In this document: piece after piece, positions 34,559 through 41,900 of the stretch
Numbering within the stretch: position 1 is the first letter of the stretch
Layout: every line of letters starts with the position of its first letter
Assembly: GCA_030533325.1 (NCBI GenBank)
Contig: JAUNJJ010000020.1
Span: 1-43,913, forward strand
Length of the DNA stretch: 43,913 bases
DNA from: Oscillospiraceae bacterium
GTDB lineage: Bacteria; Bacillota; Clostridia; Oscillospirales; Ruminococcaceae
Reading direction: 5' to 3'
Translations under genes and position numbers: made by a program
The notes under the pieces: generated by a model
The model's database searches: none
Told to the model about the DNA's origin: nothing
Seen by the model: only the letters and a program-made list of their open reading frames with translations

Positions 34559-36760
34559 TTAATTTTGAAGCGCATTATTTTCAGTGATATATACTTCAAT
34601 TGGTTCTTCGCCATCGTTTGTTGTACCATCACCCAACTGACCAGTATTATTATCACCCCACATAAACAGTTTACCGTTTTTATCTACTGCAGCGTAATGT
34701 CCGTCTCCACAACTTACAGCGACAGCATTATCCATAACTTTTACCGGAACTGTTCCATCAAATTCTACGCTGACTACTACATCGTTAGATGAAATCTGCT
34801 CGCCGGTCTGCTCGAAAGTATATACATCTCCATCATTACTCAACGCAATCATGTTGCAGCCATTCACACTAACAGACTTAATATTATCCATAATCTTAAC
34901 AGGAACATTACTGTCTTCCCGTGTTCCATTCCCAAGCTGTCCAAACTTGTTACTTCCCCAGGTATAGAGACTGCCGTCTGTTGTCACAGCTGCTGTAAAA
35001 TCGTATCCGGCACTTACTTCTACTACGTCAGACATTACAAAAACATTAGTCGTATTGAAATTAACATGTCGTCTTTTACTTTCATCAACTATAACTTCAT
35101 CAACTGTGCCGTTACCGTACTGACCATAATCATTACAGCCAAAGGCATAAAGCTCATTATTTTCTGTAATATATACAATATGGCGTTCTCCAACGCTTAC
35201 AGCCCGTACACCTGATGTGTACTTCTTTGGATCAGGATATCCGTCTCCCCAGGTCCAGAGTTTGCCCCCTGCTGTTACAGCAGCTCCCCGGCTATTTCCG
35301 ACTGAAGCATTTATTACGTTTTCCATAATCATAGTAGGAGTTACATAACTGGAACTAAGCTTGCCATTTTTCATTGCTAACTGATTATCACCATTTGCAC
35401 CCCACATATACAACTCGCCGTTAGCAGTAACTGCCGCACTTGAATCACTGGAAATATCTAAAAATTCAACATTTTCCAATATCTTTTGTGGTGTCTTATT
35501 TGGATCTGATCTGCTACCTTGTCCAAGTTGGCCACCCTCATTATCTCCCCAGGTGTAAAGGCTGCCATCCTCTGCTATTGCAGCACTAAAGCCCGAACCC
35601 AGTGCCACACTTTTTACTTTGAGAGCATTTTCAGCTGCTTTTTTGTTGTTTCTGTTTCCATCATCAAGTCCTGTAAATTCAATATACCAATCAATTGCAA
35701 ATTGTTCTGCAGTACTTCCCCAGTAACCATAAATCATTGTATCACTGGGGATAGTCTCCAATCTCGTCTGCTCGTAAATCTCACATGCAGGATTTTCAAT
35801 CGTAATAGATTCCAGATTATAGCAGTTATTAAATGCTCCTCTGGAAATATATTCAACTTTCTCCGGAATAATAATTGATGAAAAACGGCAATTCTGAAAT
35901 GCCCCTTCTCCAATGCCGGTTACACTTTCCGGCAAAATAATTTCATTAAGACTATAATCTCCATTAAATGCATCTTTTCCGATTTTAGTGATATTCTTTC
36001 CCAGTGTTACATTTGATAACAACGTACAATCTTTGAACGCATTCGCACCAATAGTTTCAACTCCATCACCCAAAATTACAGTTTTTAAAGTGGTGCAGCC
36101 TAAAAACAAACTTTCAGTAATATTCTTCAAATCATTTATGGTTACTGACTCTATAGATTCACAGTCCATGAATATACGTTCCGCTATTCCTCTGGTTCCA
36201 TCTTCAATAGTCACATCTGTCTCGTCAGAAGTACAACCTACGGCCCAGCCATCTGCATAAGCAACACCTTTTTCATACTTTTTGTATAATGGTGTATAGT
36301 CAAACACAGATATTCCTATTTCTGTAACACTGTCCGGAATAATTACATGTTCAAGTCCGGTAAACATAAACGCATCATGCGATATACTTTGTACATTGTT
36401 ACCAATGATTACACCTTTAAGTCTTTTACAGTCTTCAAAGGCTCCTTTCCCGATTCGCAAAACCGGTTTACCCTCTATCTCGTCAGGTATACGTACATTT
36501 ATTGCAGATGTACTGCAAGCTGTAATAGTATATCCGACTCCTTCTAATTCATATGTCAGGCAGTCTTCCCATGGTGTAAATTCGGCGTTTTCAAAATATT
36601 CTTCGTTTGTCATACCAATAGTTTCCTGTTCGTTTTCGGCAATGCTTTTGGTATATGAAATTGTCGATTCAGCTGTTTCGCCATTTGCACCACAGCCAGT
36701 AGCATTCAAGGTCAACAACATAATTGTAAATAAACATTGTATTTTCTTTACTTTTTTCAT
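34559..36760 (-). CDS. Lipoprotein with BspA-type LRRs and RCC1 repeats
   Basis: The protein has 733 residues. A lipoprotein signal ends in NATGC (Cys23). Residues 60-340 hold BspA-type (LRR_5) leucine-rich repeats such as FEDCKRLKGVIIGNNVQSI and FQNCRFSSIIIPEKVEYI. From about 380 to the end there are RCC1-type seven-bladed propeller repeats (DGSLYTWGDNEGGQLG, NGELYMWGANGDNQLA, GKLFMWGDNNTGQLGDG). Both repeat types bind proteins, so this is a surface-exposed interaction protein; a partner is not identifiable. GGAG lies six bases before the ATG. The genes for the Sel1-repeat protein and the dockerin protein flank it on the same strand. Confidence 0.88.
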   Translation of the reverse strand: MKKVKKIQCLFTIMLLTLNATGCGANGETAESTISYTKSIAENEQETIGMTNEEYFENAEFTPWEDCLTYELEGVGYTITACSTSAINVRIPDEIEGKPVLRIGKGAFEDCKRLKGVIIGNNVQSISHDAFMFTGLEHVIIPDSVTEIGISVFDYTPLYKKYEKGVAYADGWAVGCTSDETDVTIEDGTRGIAERIFMDCESIESVTINDLKNITESLFLGCTTLKTVILGDGVETIGANAFKDCTLLSNVTLGKNITKIGKDAFNGDYSLNEIILPESVTGIGEGAFQNCRFSSIIIPEKVEYISRGAFNNCYNLESITIENPACEIYEQTRLETIPSDTMIYGYWGSTAEQFAIDWYIEFTGLDDGNRNNKKAAENALKVKSVALGSGFSAAIAEDGSLYTWGDNEGGQLGQGSRSDPNKTPQKILENVEFLDISSDSSAAVTANGELYMWGANGDNQLAMKNGKLSSSYVTPTMIMENVINASVGNSRGAAVTAGGKLWTWGDGYPDPKKYTSGVRAVSVGERHIVYITENNELYAFGCNDYGQYGNGTVDEVIVDESKRRHVNFNTTNVFVMSDVVEVSAGYDFTAAVTTDGSLYTWGSNKFGQLGNGTREDSNVPVKIMDNIKSVSVNGCNMIALSNDGDVYTFEQTGEQISSNDVVVSVEFDGTVPVKVMDNAVAVSCGDGHYAAVDKNGKLFMWGDNNTGQLGDGTTNDGEEPIEVYITENNALQN

Positions 36761-36789
36761 TATATTTCTCCTTATTCTGTATTGGCAGT

Positions 36790-36811
36790 CAGATTAATCT
36801 GAACCGGTTCA
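36790..36811. promoter_or_regulatory. Two overlapping 12-base palindromes before the LRR/RCC1 gene
   Basis: CAGATTAATCTG (36790-36801) and TGAACCGGTTCA (36800-36811) overlap by two bases, 30 bases upstream of the start codon. Each could be bound by a dimeric regulator. No clear promoter was recognised beside them. Confidence 0.35.
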
Positions 36812-36851
36812 AGGTGTAGACAGTCACTTTAATTGCCCAATTTTCCAAAAT

Positions 36852-38000
36852 TTAATATCCATCCAATCCAACCGCCGAACGACAGTTACAATTATTATCA
36901 AATTTGATTCCTTTGTAATACCACTCATTGGCTTTAGCTTTATCATTTAATTCTTCTTTATAAATATCACCGATATACTCGCAGATATTGGAATCAAAAT
37001 AAGCCAACGGATCACCGTCCGGAAGTTCTAATGCTTTTTCATAAAATTGAATTGCCTCTTTAAAACAATTCAAATTACGATATGCTGACGCAAGTCTTGT
37101 ACATACATTGCTATAGAGATTAAATTCACCAAGTATACTGGATTTCTCTGTTAATGGTAACAATAATGAAATTACTTTTTTGTAATCTTTTTCCGAACGA
37201 TAATAGATATTTGAAAGCTTGTATGTATATTTTATAATGAGGGATTCATCTCCAAGAGTAATTCCCTGAGAAATTCCCTTTTTCAAGTATGATTTTGCCC
37301 TCTCCAAGTCTATCGGAATTGTTTTATTTCTGTTTTCTCCGGAAAACATTTCAGCAAGATCTTCGTATGCGTATAAACAGCCAAGTTCTGCTGCTCTCTC
37401 CAGATAAGCAACTGACTTTTCAACATTAATTTGTATAATACTTTCAAACTTACGTGGATTCTGATAAAGAGATGACAGCTGCACCAGGCATCCAATATCA
37501 CCATGTTCGGCAGCAATCTCCATTCGTTCTATAATATCTTTTGTAGGCGTATTCTCCTTAACTGCACGTGTATAATCTATAAGTTCAGGAGATTTAGCAC
37601 GCAAATTTTCTTTCTCATATTCTTCATACATACGCTTTACATTTTCTAAAGTTTCAGCAGAGGGTTTATATATATAATCTTCTAATCCTCTCTCAAACTT
37701 CCAGTATAAATTGCGAATAATTCTTTTTGCAAACTCCGGGTTTTTTGGAACACCTTTTCCTTCATTATAGCATACCGCCACCATATACATAGCATCAAGA
37801 TTAGCCTTATCATAAGGTTTAGTTCCATACATATAGTGTTGTCTTGCTGCTTCAACGTACCAGTGTAATGCCTGAGCATAATCCTGCTCTACTTCTTTCC
37901 CATAGTAATAATACTGTGCTAATTTATATTGCTCAAGTTTATCTCCACCTTCAGCTAAACTTTTTGTACTTTTAAATTTAATTTTTGAAAAAAAGCCCAT
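36852..38000 (-). CDS. Sel1/TPR-type repeat protein with MGFFSK N-terminus
   Basis: The protein has 382 residues with no signal peptide. It begins MGFFSKIKFKSTKS, then shows Sel1-like helical repeats (AEGGDKLEQYKLAQYYYYG, YAQALHWYVEAARQ, MYMVAVCYNEGKGVPKN, YAYEDLAEMFSGE) and TPR-like repeats near the end (FKEAIQFYEKALELPDG). Such repeats are protein-binding scaffolds. The opening six residues are the same as in the LRR protein at 41901-43568, suggesting a shared targeting or interaction tag. It lies 310 bases downstream of the JAB protease gene and 91 bases before the LRR/RCC1 gene, so it is possibly the first gene of a transcript running to 30485. Confidence 0.8.
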   Translation of the reverse strand: MGFFSKIKFKSTKSLAEGGDKLEQYKLAQYYYYGKEVEQDYAQALHWYVEAARQHYMYGTKPYDKANLDAMYMVAVCYNEGKGVPKNPEFAKRIIRNLYWKFERGLEDYIYKPSAETLENVKRMYEEYEKENLRAKSPELIDYTRAVKENTPTKDIIERMEIAAEHGDIGCLVQLSSLYQNPRKFESIIQINVEKSVAYLERAAELGCLYAYEDLAEMFSGENRNKTIPIDLERAKSYLKKGISQGITLGDESLIIKYTYKLSNIYYRSEKDYKKVISLLLPLTEKSSILGEFNLYSNVCTRLASAYRNLNCFKEAIQFYEKALELPDGDPLAYFDSNICEYIGDIYKEELNDKAKANEWYYKGIKFDNNCNCRSAVGLDGY

Positions 38001-38310
38001 AATTCCACTTCCTGTTTTAAAATACTTATATACATTTATTTTCTTTATATCATTTATTTTGACGTTCGCTACAATTCTGCAAGCAAAGGATAAAATTCTC
38101 TGTTAAATACACAATCTATCACCTGAAATATTTTTATAGAGCTACTTTTTTGTGTTTTTGGCAAGCGTATAATACAACATGTTTTTTAAATCTCAGACTA
38201 TGTATTATGTATATCATTCGAGACTGATTCCCCATAACAAGGTATCAACGGTCAAAAAAGTCGATTTTATTATAAATATCAGAGGCTGCAGAAATATTTC
38301 ACAACTTTCC
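38001..38310. other. Intergenic stretch with no recognised gene
   Basis: The 310 bases between the JAB gene end and the Sel1-repeat gene are AT-rich. I see no convincing open frame; small frames on either strand have neither ribosome site nor family resemblance. A weak TTGCCA...TATAAA pair on the minus strand near 38140-38170 has poor spacing, so I do not call a promoter. Confidence 0.4.
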
Positions 38311-38733
38311 TTATATTTCGATTTTTTCTTCTATACAGGAACTTTGTTCTTCGTTTTCTTCTTTCGTTACGCAAAACAATTTCATTTCACTACCTAAAAC
38401 CAATAAAAGATAAAATTTTTCCATTTTGTTTATACTCATTATTTTCAATGCCATATTTATGTCAATATATGAGGGTTCGCATGTATTGCATAGCGGATGA
38501 CTATGAACAACACCGCAGAACTGTCGATTGGGTAAACTCCAGTTCTTCCTGACGTAATTTTGTATAGTTAATCTGCTTGGAACATAACTTGCTTTTCCAC
38601 TTCCGGCATCGATATCAAAATAAAAATCTGAAATAATACCGTCTTGATTCATAGCTATTATCCCGCCACATTCCGGTTTCAGAGCCCCAATCGTATTTTC
38701 TATTTCTGTTAAAACATCTTTTGAAAAATGCAT
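38311..38733 (-). CDS. JAB/MPN (JAMM) domain metalloprotease
   Basis: The protein has about 140 residues and is a single domain. The full JAMM motif is visible: Glu21 in KPECGGII, then HSHP (His77, His79), and Ser88 and Asp91 in EPSYID, with the exact HxHPx7SxxD spacing. JAMM enzymes are zinc isopeptidases that remove ubiquitin-like proteins, or cut sulfur carriers and other protein tails in bacteria. RadC has a similar motif but is longer with a helix-hairpin-helix. The ATG at 38733 has GGAGG eight bases before; the upstream ATG contains that ribosome site and cannot be used with it. No E1, E2 or ubiquitin-like gene lies in this window, so the substrate is unknown. Confidence 0.85.
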   Translation of the reverse strand: MHFSKDVLTEIENTIGALKPECGGIIAMNQDGIISDFYFDIDAGSGKASYVPSRLTIQNYVRKNWSLPNRQFCGVVHSHPLCNTCEPSYIDINMALKIMSINKMEKFYLLLVLGSEMKLFCVTKEENEEQSSCIEEKIEI

Positions 38734-38748
38734 TTGTATATCCTCCAT

Positions 38749-39099
38749 TAGCAGGTGTATGAAATAAGTTATTTCACTCTATTACATTTATATACGAAAA
38801 CTTCCGTTTTTTTTAAGACTAATTTCAGGAGATTTTTATCAAATCGGGACAATGTTTATGAATCTTAAATCACATAGATATGTTGATTTAGTGATTTGAT
38901 TAGCTCATAAAAAATAAATAATAAACCAGATTTTATATCAGTCCTATTGTGGCTGATATAAAATTGCGTTATTAATTAATTTCAGCAATATTCAAAACTA
39001 ATGATAACTGTAATTTAGGACAAAAGAGTCATATAGTTAGTCACGAAATTCCGAAAGTTTTTATTTATAATACCAATTTATTCCTTGTAGTCATTCGGC
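38749..39099. other. Intergenic stretch with one hairpin
   Basis: No gene is recognised. A perfect 11-base stem, TTTTATATCAG/CTGATATAAAA (38931-38941 and 38953-38963), encloses an 11-base loop. It is not followed by a T tract on the plus strand; on the minus strand a few T follow. It may be a weak terminator or a fold left by mobile DNA. Confidence 0.4.
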
Positions 39100-39420
39100 A
39101 TACATCTGTTTTATGAGTAAAACATTAAAACAAAGAAAAAAAATATTACAAAATTTTGTCTGCTACAAGCAGAAATGTATCGACCTGTCCCAACTTTCAA
39201 TAATTTCTCGGCTGTATCGCTTCACTTTCGTTTCGGCTCTGCTACTTCCTGTCCTACGCTTAGGTCTTATGTTACCAGCTCGACCCCAAGGACTCGGTAC
39301 GGGCGGTTGGCTATTACTTACCCGACAGGATTCTCCTGCTGTACTTCTGTCAGCTTACAAAGGTTACTTATGTAACCAGTGGAAATTCTGCTATTGCATA
39401 GCGAATTTCTCAGCTCGCAC
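39100..39420 (-). mobile_element. 5' fragment of a group II intron, without its reverse transcriptase
   Basis: Read on the minus strand from 39420 it starts with GUGCGAGC, the group II intron 5' boundary (GUGYG). About 110 bases in it has AGCCAACCGCC, similar to the AGCCAACC of domain I in known introns, and near 39220 it has GAAACGAAAGTGAAGCGAT then CAGCCGAGAA, close to the conserved GAAACGAAAGCGAUGCCGAGAA part of the Lactococcus LtrB intron. No domain V hairpin and no intron-encoded protein are found, so this is a truncated remnant; the left end is uncertain. It sits 30 bases past the stop of the LRR gene at 39450. The sequence is GC-richer than its surroundings. Confidence 0.6.
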
Positions 39421-39449
39421 CACAATTATATTATACCACATCAATCAGA

Positions 39450-40226
39450 TTAAATTTTAATAGGATTATGATACATGTTTTTCTGCTGTTTATAATTCAT
39501 CAATGTGACCTGAACATGAAGTTTATTATGAGTAATTGCATAGTTGATAAAGCTGTCAATATTTTCTGTTGTGATGCACTTTCCAGTGTCCAGCACTTTC
39601 TGAATAATTTCTGTATTATCTAAATCAATCAGGAAATTGAACATTTCGGTCAGGTTCTCTTCGATATATAAAAAAATAGATTTCTCTTCCGGTTTAGAAT
39701 AGAATTTACACCATGCTTTAATTTTATCAATAACACAATCTATATCATATTCTGTATTTTTCAATGAAAATGTCATGCCACAGATTGTGCATTCGGTCAA
39801 GCTCGTGCAACAAGAAAACGCCTCTTCTGCGATACTTGTCATACTGTTAGAGATGGTGACGGAGGTCAAGCTTGTACACCTTCTAAATGCTCTTTTTCCA
39901 ATACTTCTTACGCTGTCCGGGATGGTGACAGAGGTCAAGCTTGTACACTTTCTAAATGCAGCCGCTTCAATGCTTGTCACGCTGTCTGGGATGGTGACAG
40001 AGGTCACACTTGAACCTTTCCAACTTACTTCGTCTTCGTCCTCCATCCACTCCGGCACAAATGTTGCTTGCCTCACGCATTCTTCCCACTCATCAAATTC
40101 AGTAAATGCAGCCCATCCGATGCTTGTCACGCCATCAGGGATAGCAACCTCCTCACTCATGCCGCAGTATTTTATTAATACTCCTTTTTTGATTTTAAAA
40201 TCCATTCTTCTTAATATTTCAAACAT
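39450..40226 (-). CDS. BspA-type leucine-rich repeat protein
   Basis: The protein has about 258 residues and no signal peptide. LRR_5 repeats run from residue 20 to 150, for example KYCGMSEEVAIPDGVTSIG, then FRKCTSLTSVTIPDSVRSI and FRRCTSLTSVTISNSMTSI, which are almost identical at both protein and DNA level. The C-terminal 100 residues are helical and ankyrin-like (DNTEIIQKVLDTGKCI, NYAITHNKLHVQVTLMNYK). Surface or interaction role unknown. The ATG at 40226 has GAGGT nine bases before; a TTG-started frame five codons longer lacks this, and MDFKIKKG at 40205 is the start expected from the repeat family. Confidence 0.78.
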   Translation of the reverse strand: MFEILRRMDFKIKKGVLIKYCGMSEEVAIPDGVTSIGWAAFTEFDEWEECVRQATFVPEWMEDEDEVSWKGSSVTSVTIPDSVTSIEAAAFRKCTSLTSVTIPDSVRSIGKRAFRRCTSLTSVTISNSMTSIAEEAFSCCTSLTECTICGMTFSLKNTEYDIDCVIDKIKAWCKFYSKPEEKSIFLYIEENLTEMFNFLIDLDNTEIIQKVLDTGKCITTENIDSFINYAITHNKLHVQVTLMNYKQQKNMYHNPIKI

Positions 40227-40382
40227 AACAAGATACCTCAAACTTAGTTTCCTCTTAATTCATAAAGCATATCGAAATCATGCAGACCTTTTCCGAGCGA
40301 GAAGAAATTAGCACTGACTGAAGACATCATTCCCAGCGATATTCTTTCCGGATGATTTCAGAAGCACCGTTTTACAAGCTTC

Positions 40383-40550
40383 TCAATCAAACAATCTTGT
40401 ACAGCTGTCTATCCACTTAGCACCGTCTCCGGCAACAATCTCAATTCGGCTTCTTTCTTCTTCGGAAAGCTGAGTGCAGAAGACTCTTATTTTTAGCCTA
40501 AAAAATTTTTTGCACCACTTTTTTGTGATTTTTTTATAAATGTAAATTCA
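40383..40550 (-). pseudogene. Probable relic of an ISL3-type transposase
   Basis: A 56-codon open stretch reads DEFTFIKKSQ, then after a basic segment LSEEERSRIEIVAGDGAKWI. The last part resembles the catalytic GDGAxWI region of ISL3-family transposases, and DEFxFKK resembles their first catalytic aspartate region, but the sequence between them is missing. It ends at TGA and has no start. An additional 36-codon open stretch in another frame ends at 40238, just before the LRR gene, and may belong to the same debris. No terminal repeats were found. Confidence 0.45.
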
Positions 40551-40712
40551 TCCTATACTTCGATTGAAATGCAATCTGTGTTTATGTCACTAAATCCATT
40601 TTAAAATGAATTTGAAAGTTGAACGCTAATTTCCAGTGTCAAAATATAATGATCTTCTATACCTTAATTTCCTTCAGAACGGTAAAAAAATAATATTATC
40701 CGATCTAATCGC

Positions 40713-40837
40713 CTAAATTACGTGCATTAGAGGAGATTTATCTCGATTTACCAAAAAAACACAATGATAAAAACAATTCTTGTATCCCAAACTACTAAAT
40801 TACGTACTTTAGAAGAGTTAAGTTATGATTTATTACC
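40713..40837. repeat. Imperfect direct repeat in the 40.5-41.0 kb gap
   Basis: CTAAATTACGTGCATTAGAG (from 40713) is repeated with changes as CTAAATTACGTACTTTAGAA (from 40795), both followed by a similar GATTTA..ACC. The copies are 82 bases apart and not in the same reading frame. The 40551-40980 gap is otherwise AT-rich with no recognised gene and looks like decayed sequence. Confidence 0.4.
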
Positions 40838-40980
40838 GATTTGGCGGAAGTTAAGGTCTATAATAAAACATAAACATATTTTATTTTGATTTATTACAAG
40901 ACGATTTTATTCAAATGAATCTGTAACAATTTTAAACAAAATACAAACTGAATTCACCATAATTATACGTTAAAAATCTC

Positions 40981-41394
40981 TTATTTTAGTGCAAGTGCTA
41001 CTTTTTCAATGTACATATCTATGTATTCTTCCAGAGATTTTATAAGGGCTATTGATTTGACAAGTCCCCTTGAAATGTCTCCATACAATTGGTGTACGCT
41101 TCTGAATGCGAGTTCCTCACTTTTATCGTCTTCATCAATTTCAATATATGCGACAAAGGAGGGAACTTCCAGATTCAACTGATTTAAAGCCCTGAGCAAC
41201 TTTGGCTGATTTTCAGAACTAATCTTTATCGGAACATTTCCGTAGACTGAAAATTCATTACTATCACTAAGTGTAATAGCTGCCTTATTTTTCTTAGAGT
41301 ATTTAGACGGAAACGTTATAACATAGGTATTTTCCGTTGCCCCATCATCTATCTTTTTATAAGGAATCTGAAGTTTCTGAAGCAAAAGCTCCAT
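40981..41394 (-). CDS. YbjN/CesT-fold small protein, second of a pair
   Basis: The protein has 137 residues and no signal or membrane segment. Its pattern LLLQKLQIPYKKIDDGATEN, VYGNVPIKI, LLRALNQLNLEV and VAYIEID followed by C-terminal helices (RGLVKSIALIKSLEEY) matches the YbjN / type III chaperone-like fold. These proteins bind other proteins. It overlaps the previous gene by 46 bases in another frame, with AGGTG ten bases before its ATG, so translation is coupled. The family call rests on pattern only. Confidence 0.6.
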   Translation of the reverse strand: MELLLQKLQIPYKKIDDGATENTYVITFPSKYSKKNKAAITLSDSNEFSVYGNVPIKISSENQPKLLRALNQLNLEVPSFVAYIEIDEDDKSEELAFRSVHQLYGDISRGLVKSIALIKSLEEYIDMYIEKVALALK

Positions 41395-41768
41395 AGTATC
41401 TGAACACCTGGATTTGCCAGACTTTTTCTGAAAATATTATATTTTTTCAGAATCTGATCAGAAGTTTCTTTTTCAGAACCATAAATCGAAAAATAATAAG
41501 AGGCACAAAGTAATGATGGATTTCCCTGATAAATATAGAAACCAACATATCTGTATTCTTCGTTAAGTCTATTGACTAATCGAAACATCTCATCCATTTT
41601 ATTCGGCGGAACATCAGTCACTAACCTCAGGAACTTGCACGAAGAATCATCTATTTCAATAACATCATCATCGATGACTATTCTATCACACTCTTCAGTA
41701 TGCTCTGTCTGAAATTGGAGATTTACTTCCTTAAGGTATGAAGCAAACATAGTTGCATAACTATTCAT
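41349..41768 (-). CDS. YbjN/CesT-fold small protein, first of a pair
   Basis: The protein has about 139 residues. It starts MNSYATMFASYLKEVNLQF and shows VIDDDVIEIDD, FRLVNRLNEEYRYVGFYIY and a helical end, the same overall order as its partner and as YbjN-type chaperone-like proteins. The ATG at 41768 has GAGGA eight bases before; a frame 37 codons longer has no ribosome site. Its last 15 codons overlap the start of the next gene in another frame and end FRNFRFLIKR, which may be a recent extension by frameshift. It follows the LRR-SseB gene by 132 bases. Confidence 0.6.
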   Translation of the reverse strand: MNSYATMFASYLKEVNLQFQTEHTEECDRIVIDDDVIEIDDSSCKFLRLVTDVPPNKMDEMFRLVNRLNEEYRYVGFYIYQGNPSLLCASYYFSIYGSEKETSDQILKKYNIFRKSLANPGVQILWSFCFRNFRFLIKR

Positions 41769-41900
41769 AAATAAATTCCTCACTTTCAATAAAAAAAGCT
41801 GTACAGTTGTATTAAAGAGGTATTTAAAGCAATTTCTTTTGTCCGACAAAACAAATTGCTTAGTAAAAATAAAGGACAAGCTTTTGATGTTTTAATTATC

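Noticed and set aside
34559-36260. Plus-strand frames opposite the LRR/RCC1 gene
   Set aside because: They are shadows caused by repeated coding sequence on the other strand, without ribosome sites.
38311-38733. RadC DNA-repair-like protein
   Set aside because: RadC has a similar histidine motif but is about 220 residues with a helix-hairpin-helix region; this protein is a lone JAMM domain of about 140 residues.
39113-39460. Plus-strand open frame of 115 codons and a second of 66 codons
   Set aside because: They lie antisense to the group II intron fragment, have no ribosome site and no domain pattern; structured RNA sequence explains them.
39775-40311. Plus-strand 178-codon frame across the LRR gene
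   Set aside because: It mirrors the repeated LRR units of the minus-strand gene and has no start signal.
40713-40837. CRISPR-like repeat
   Set aside because: Only two imperfect copies with unequal flanks and no further units; a decayed duplication explains it better.
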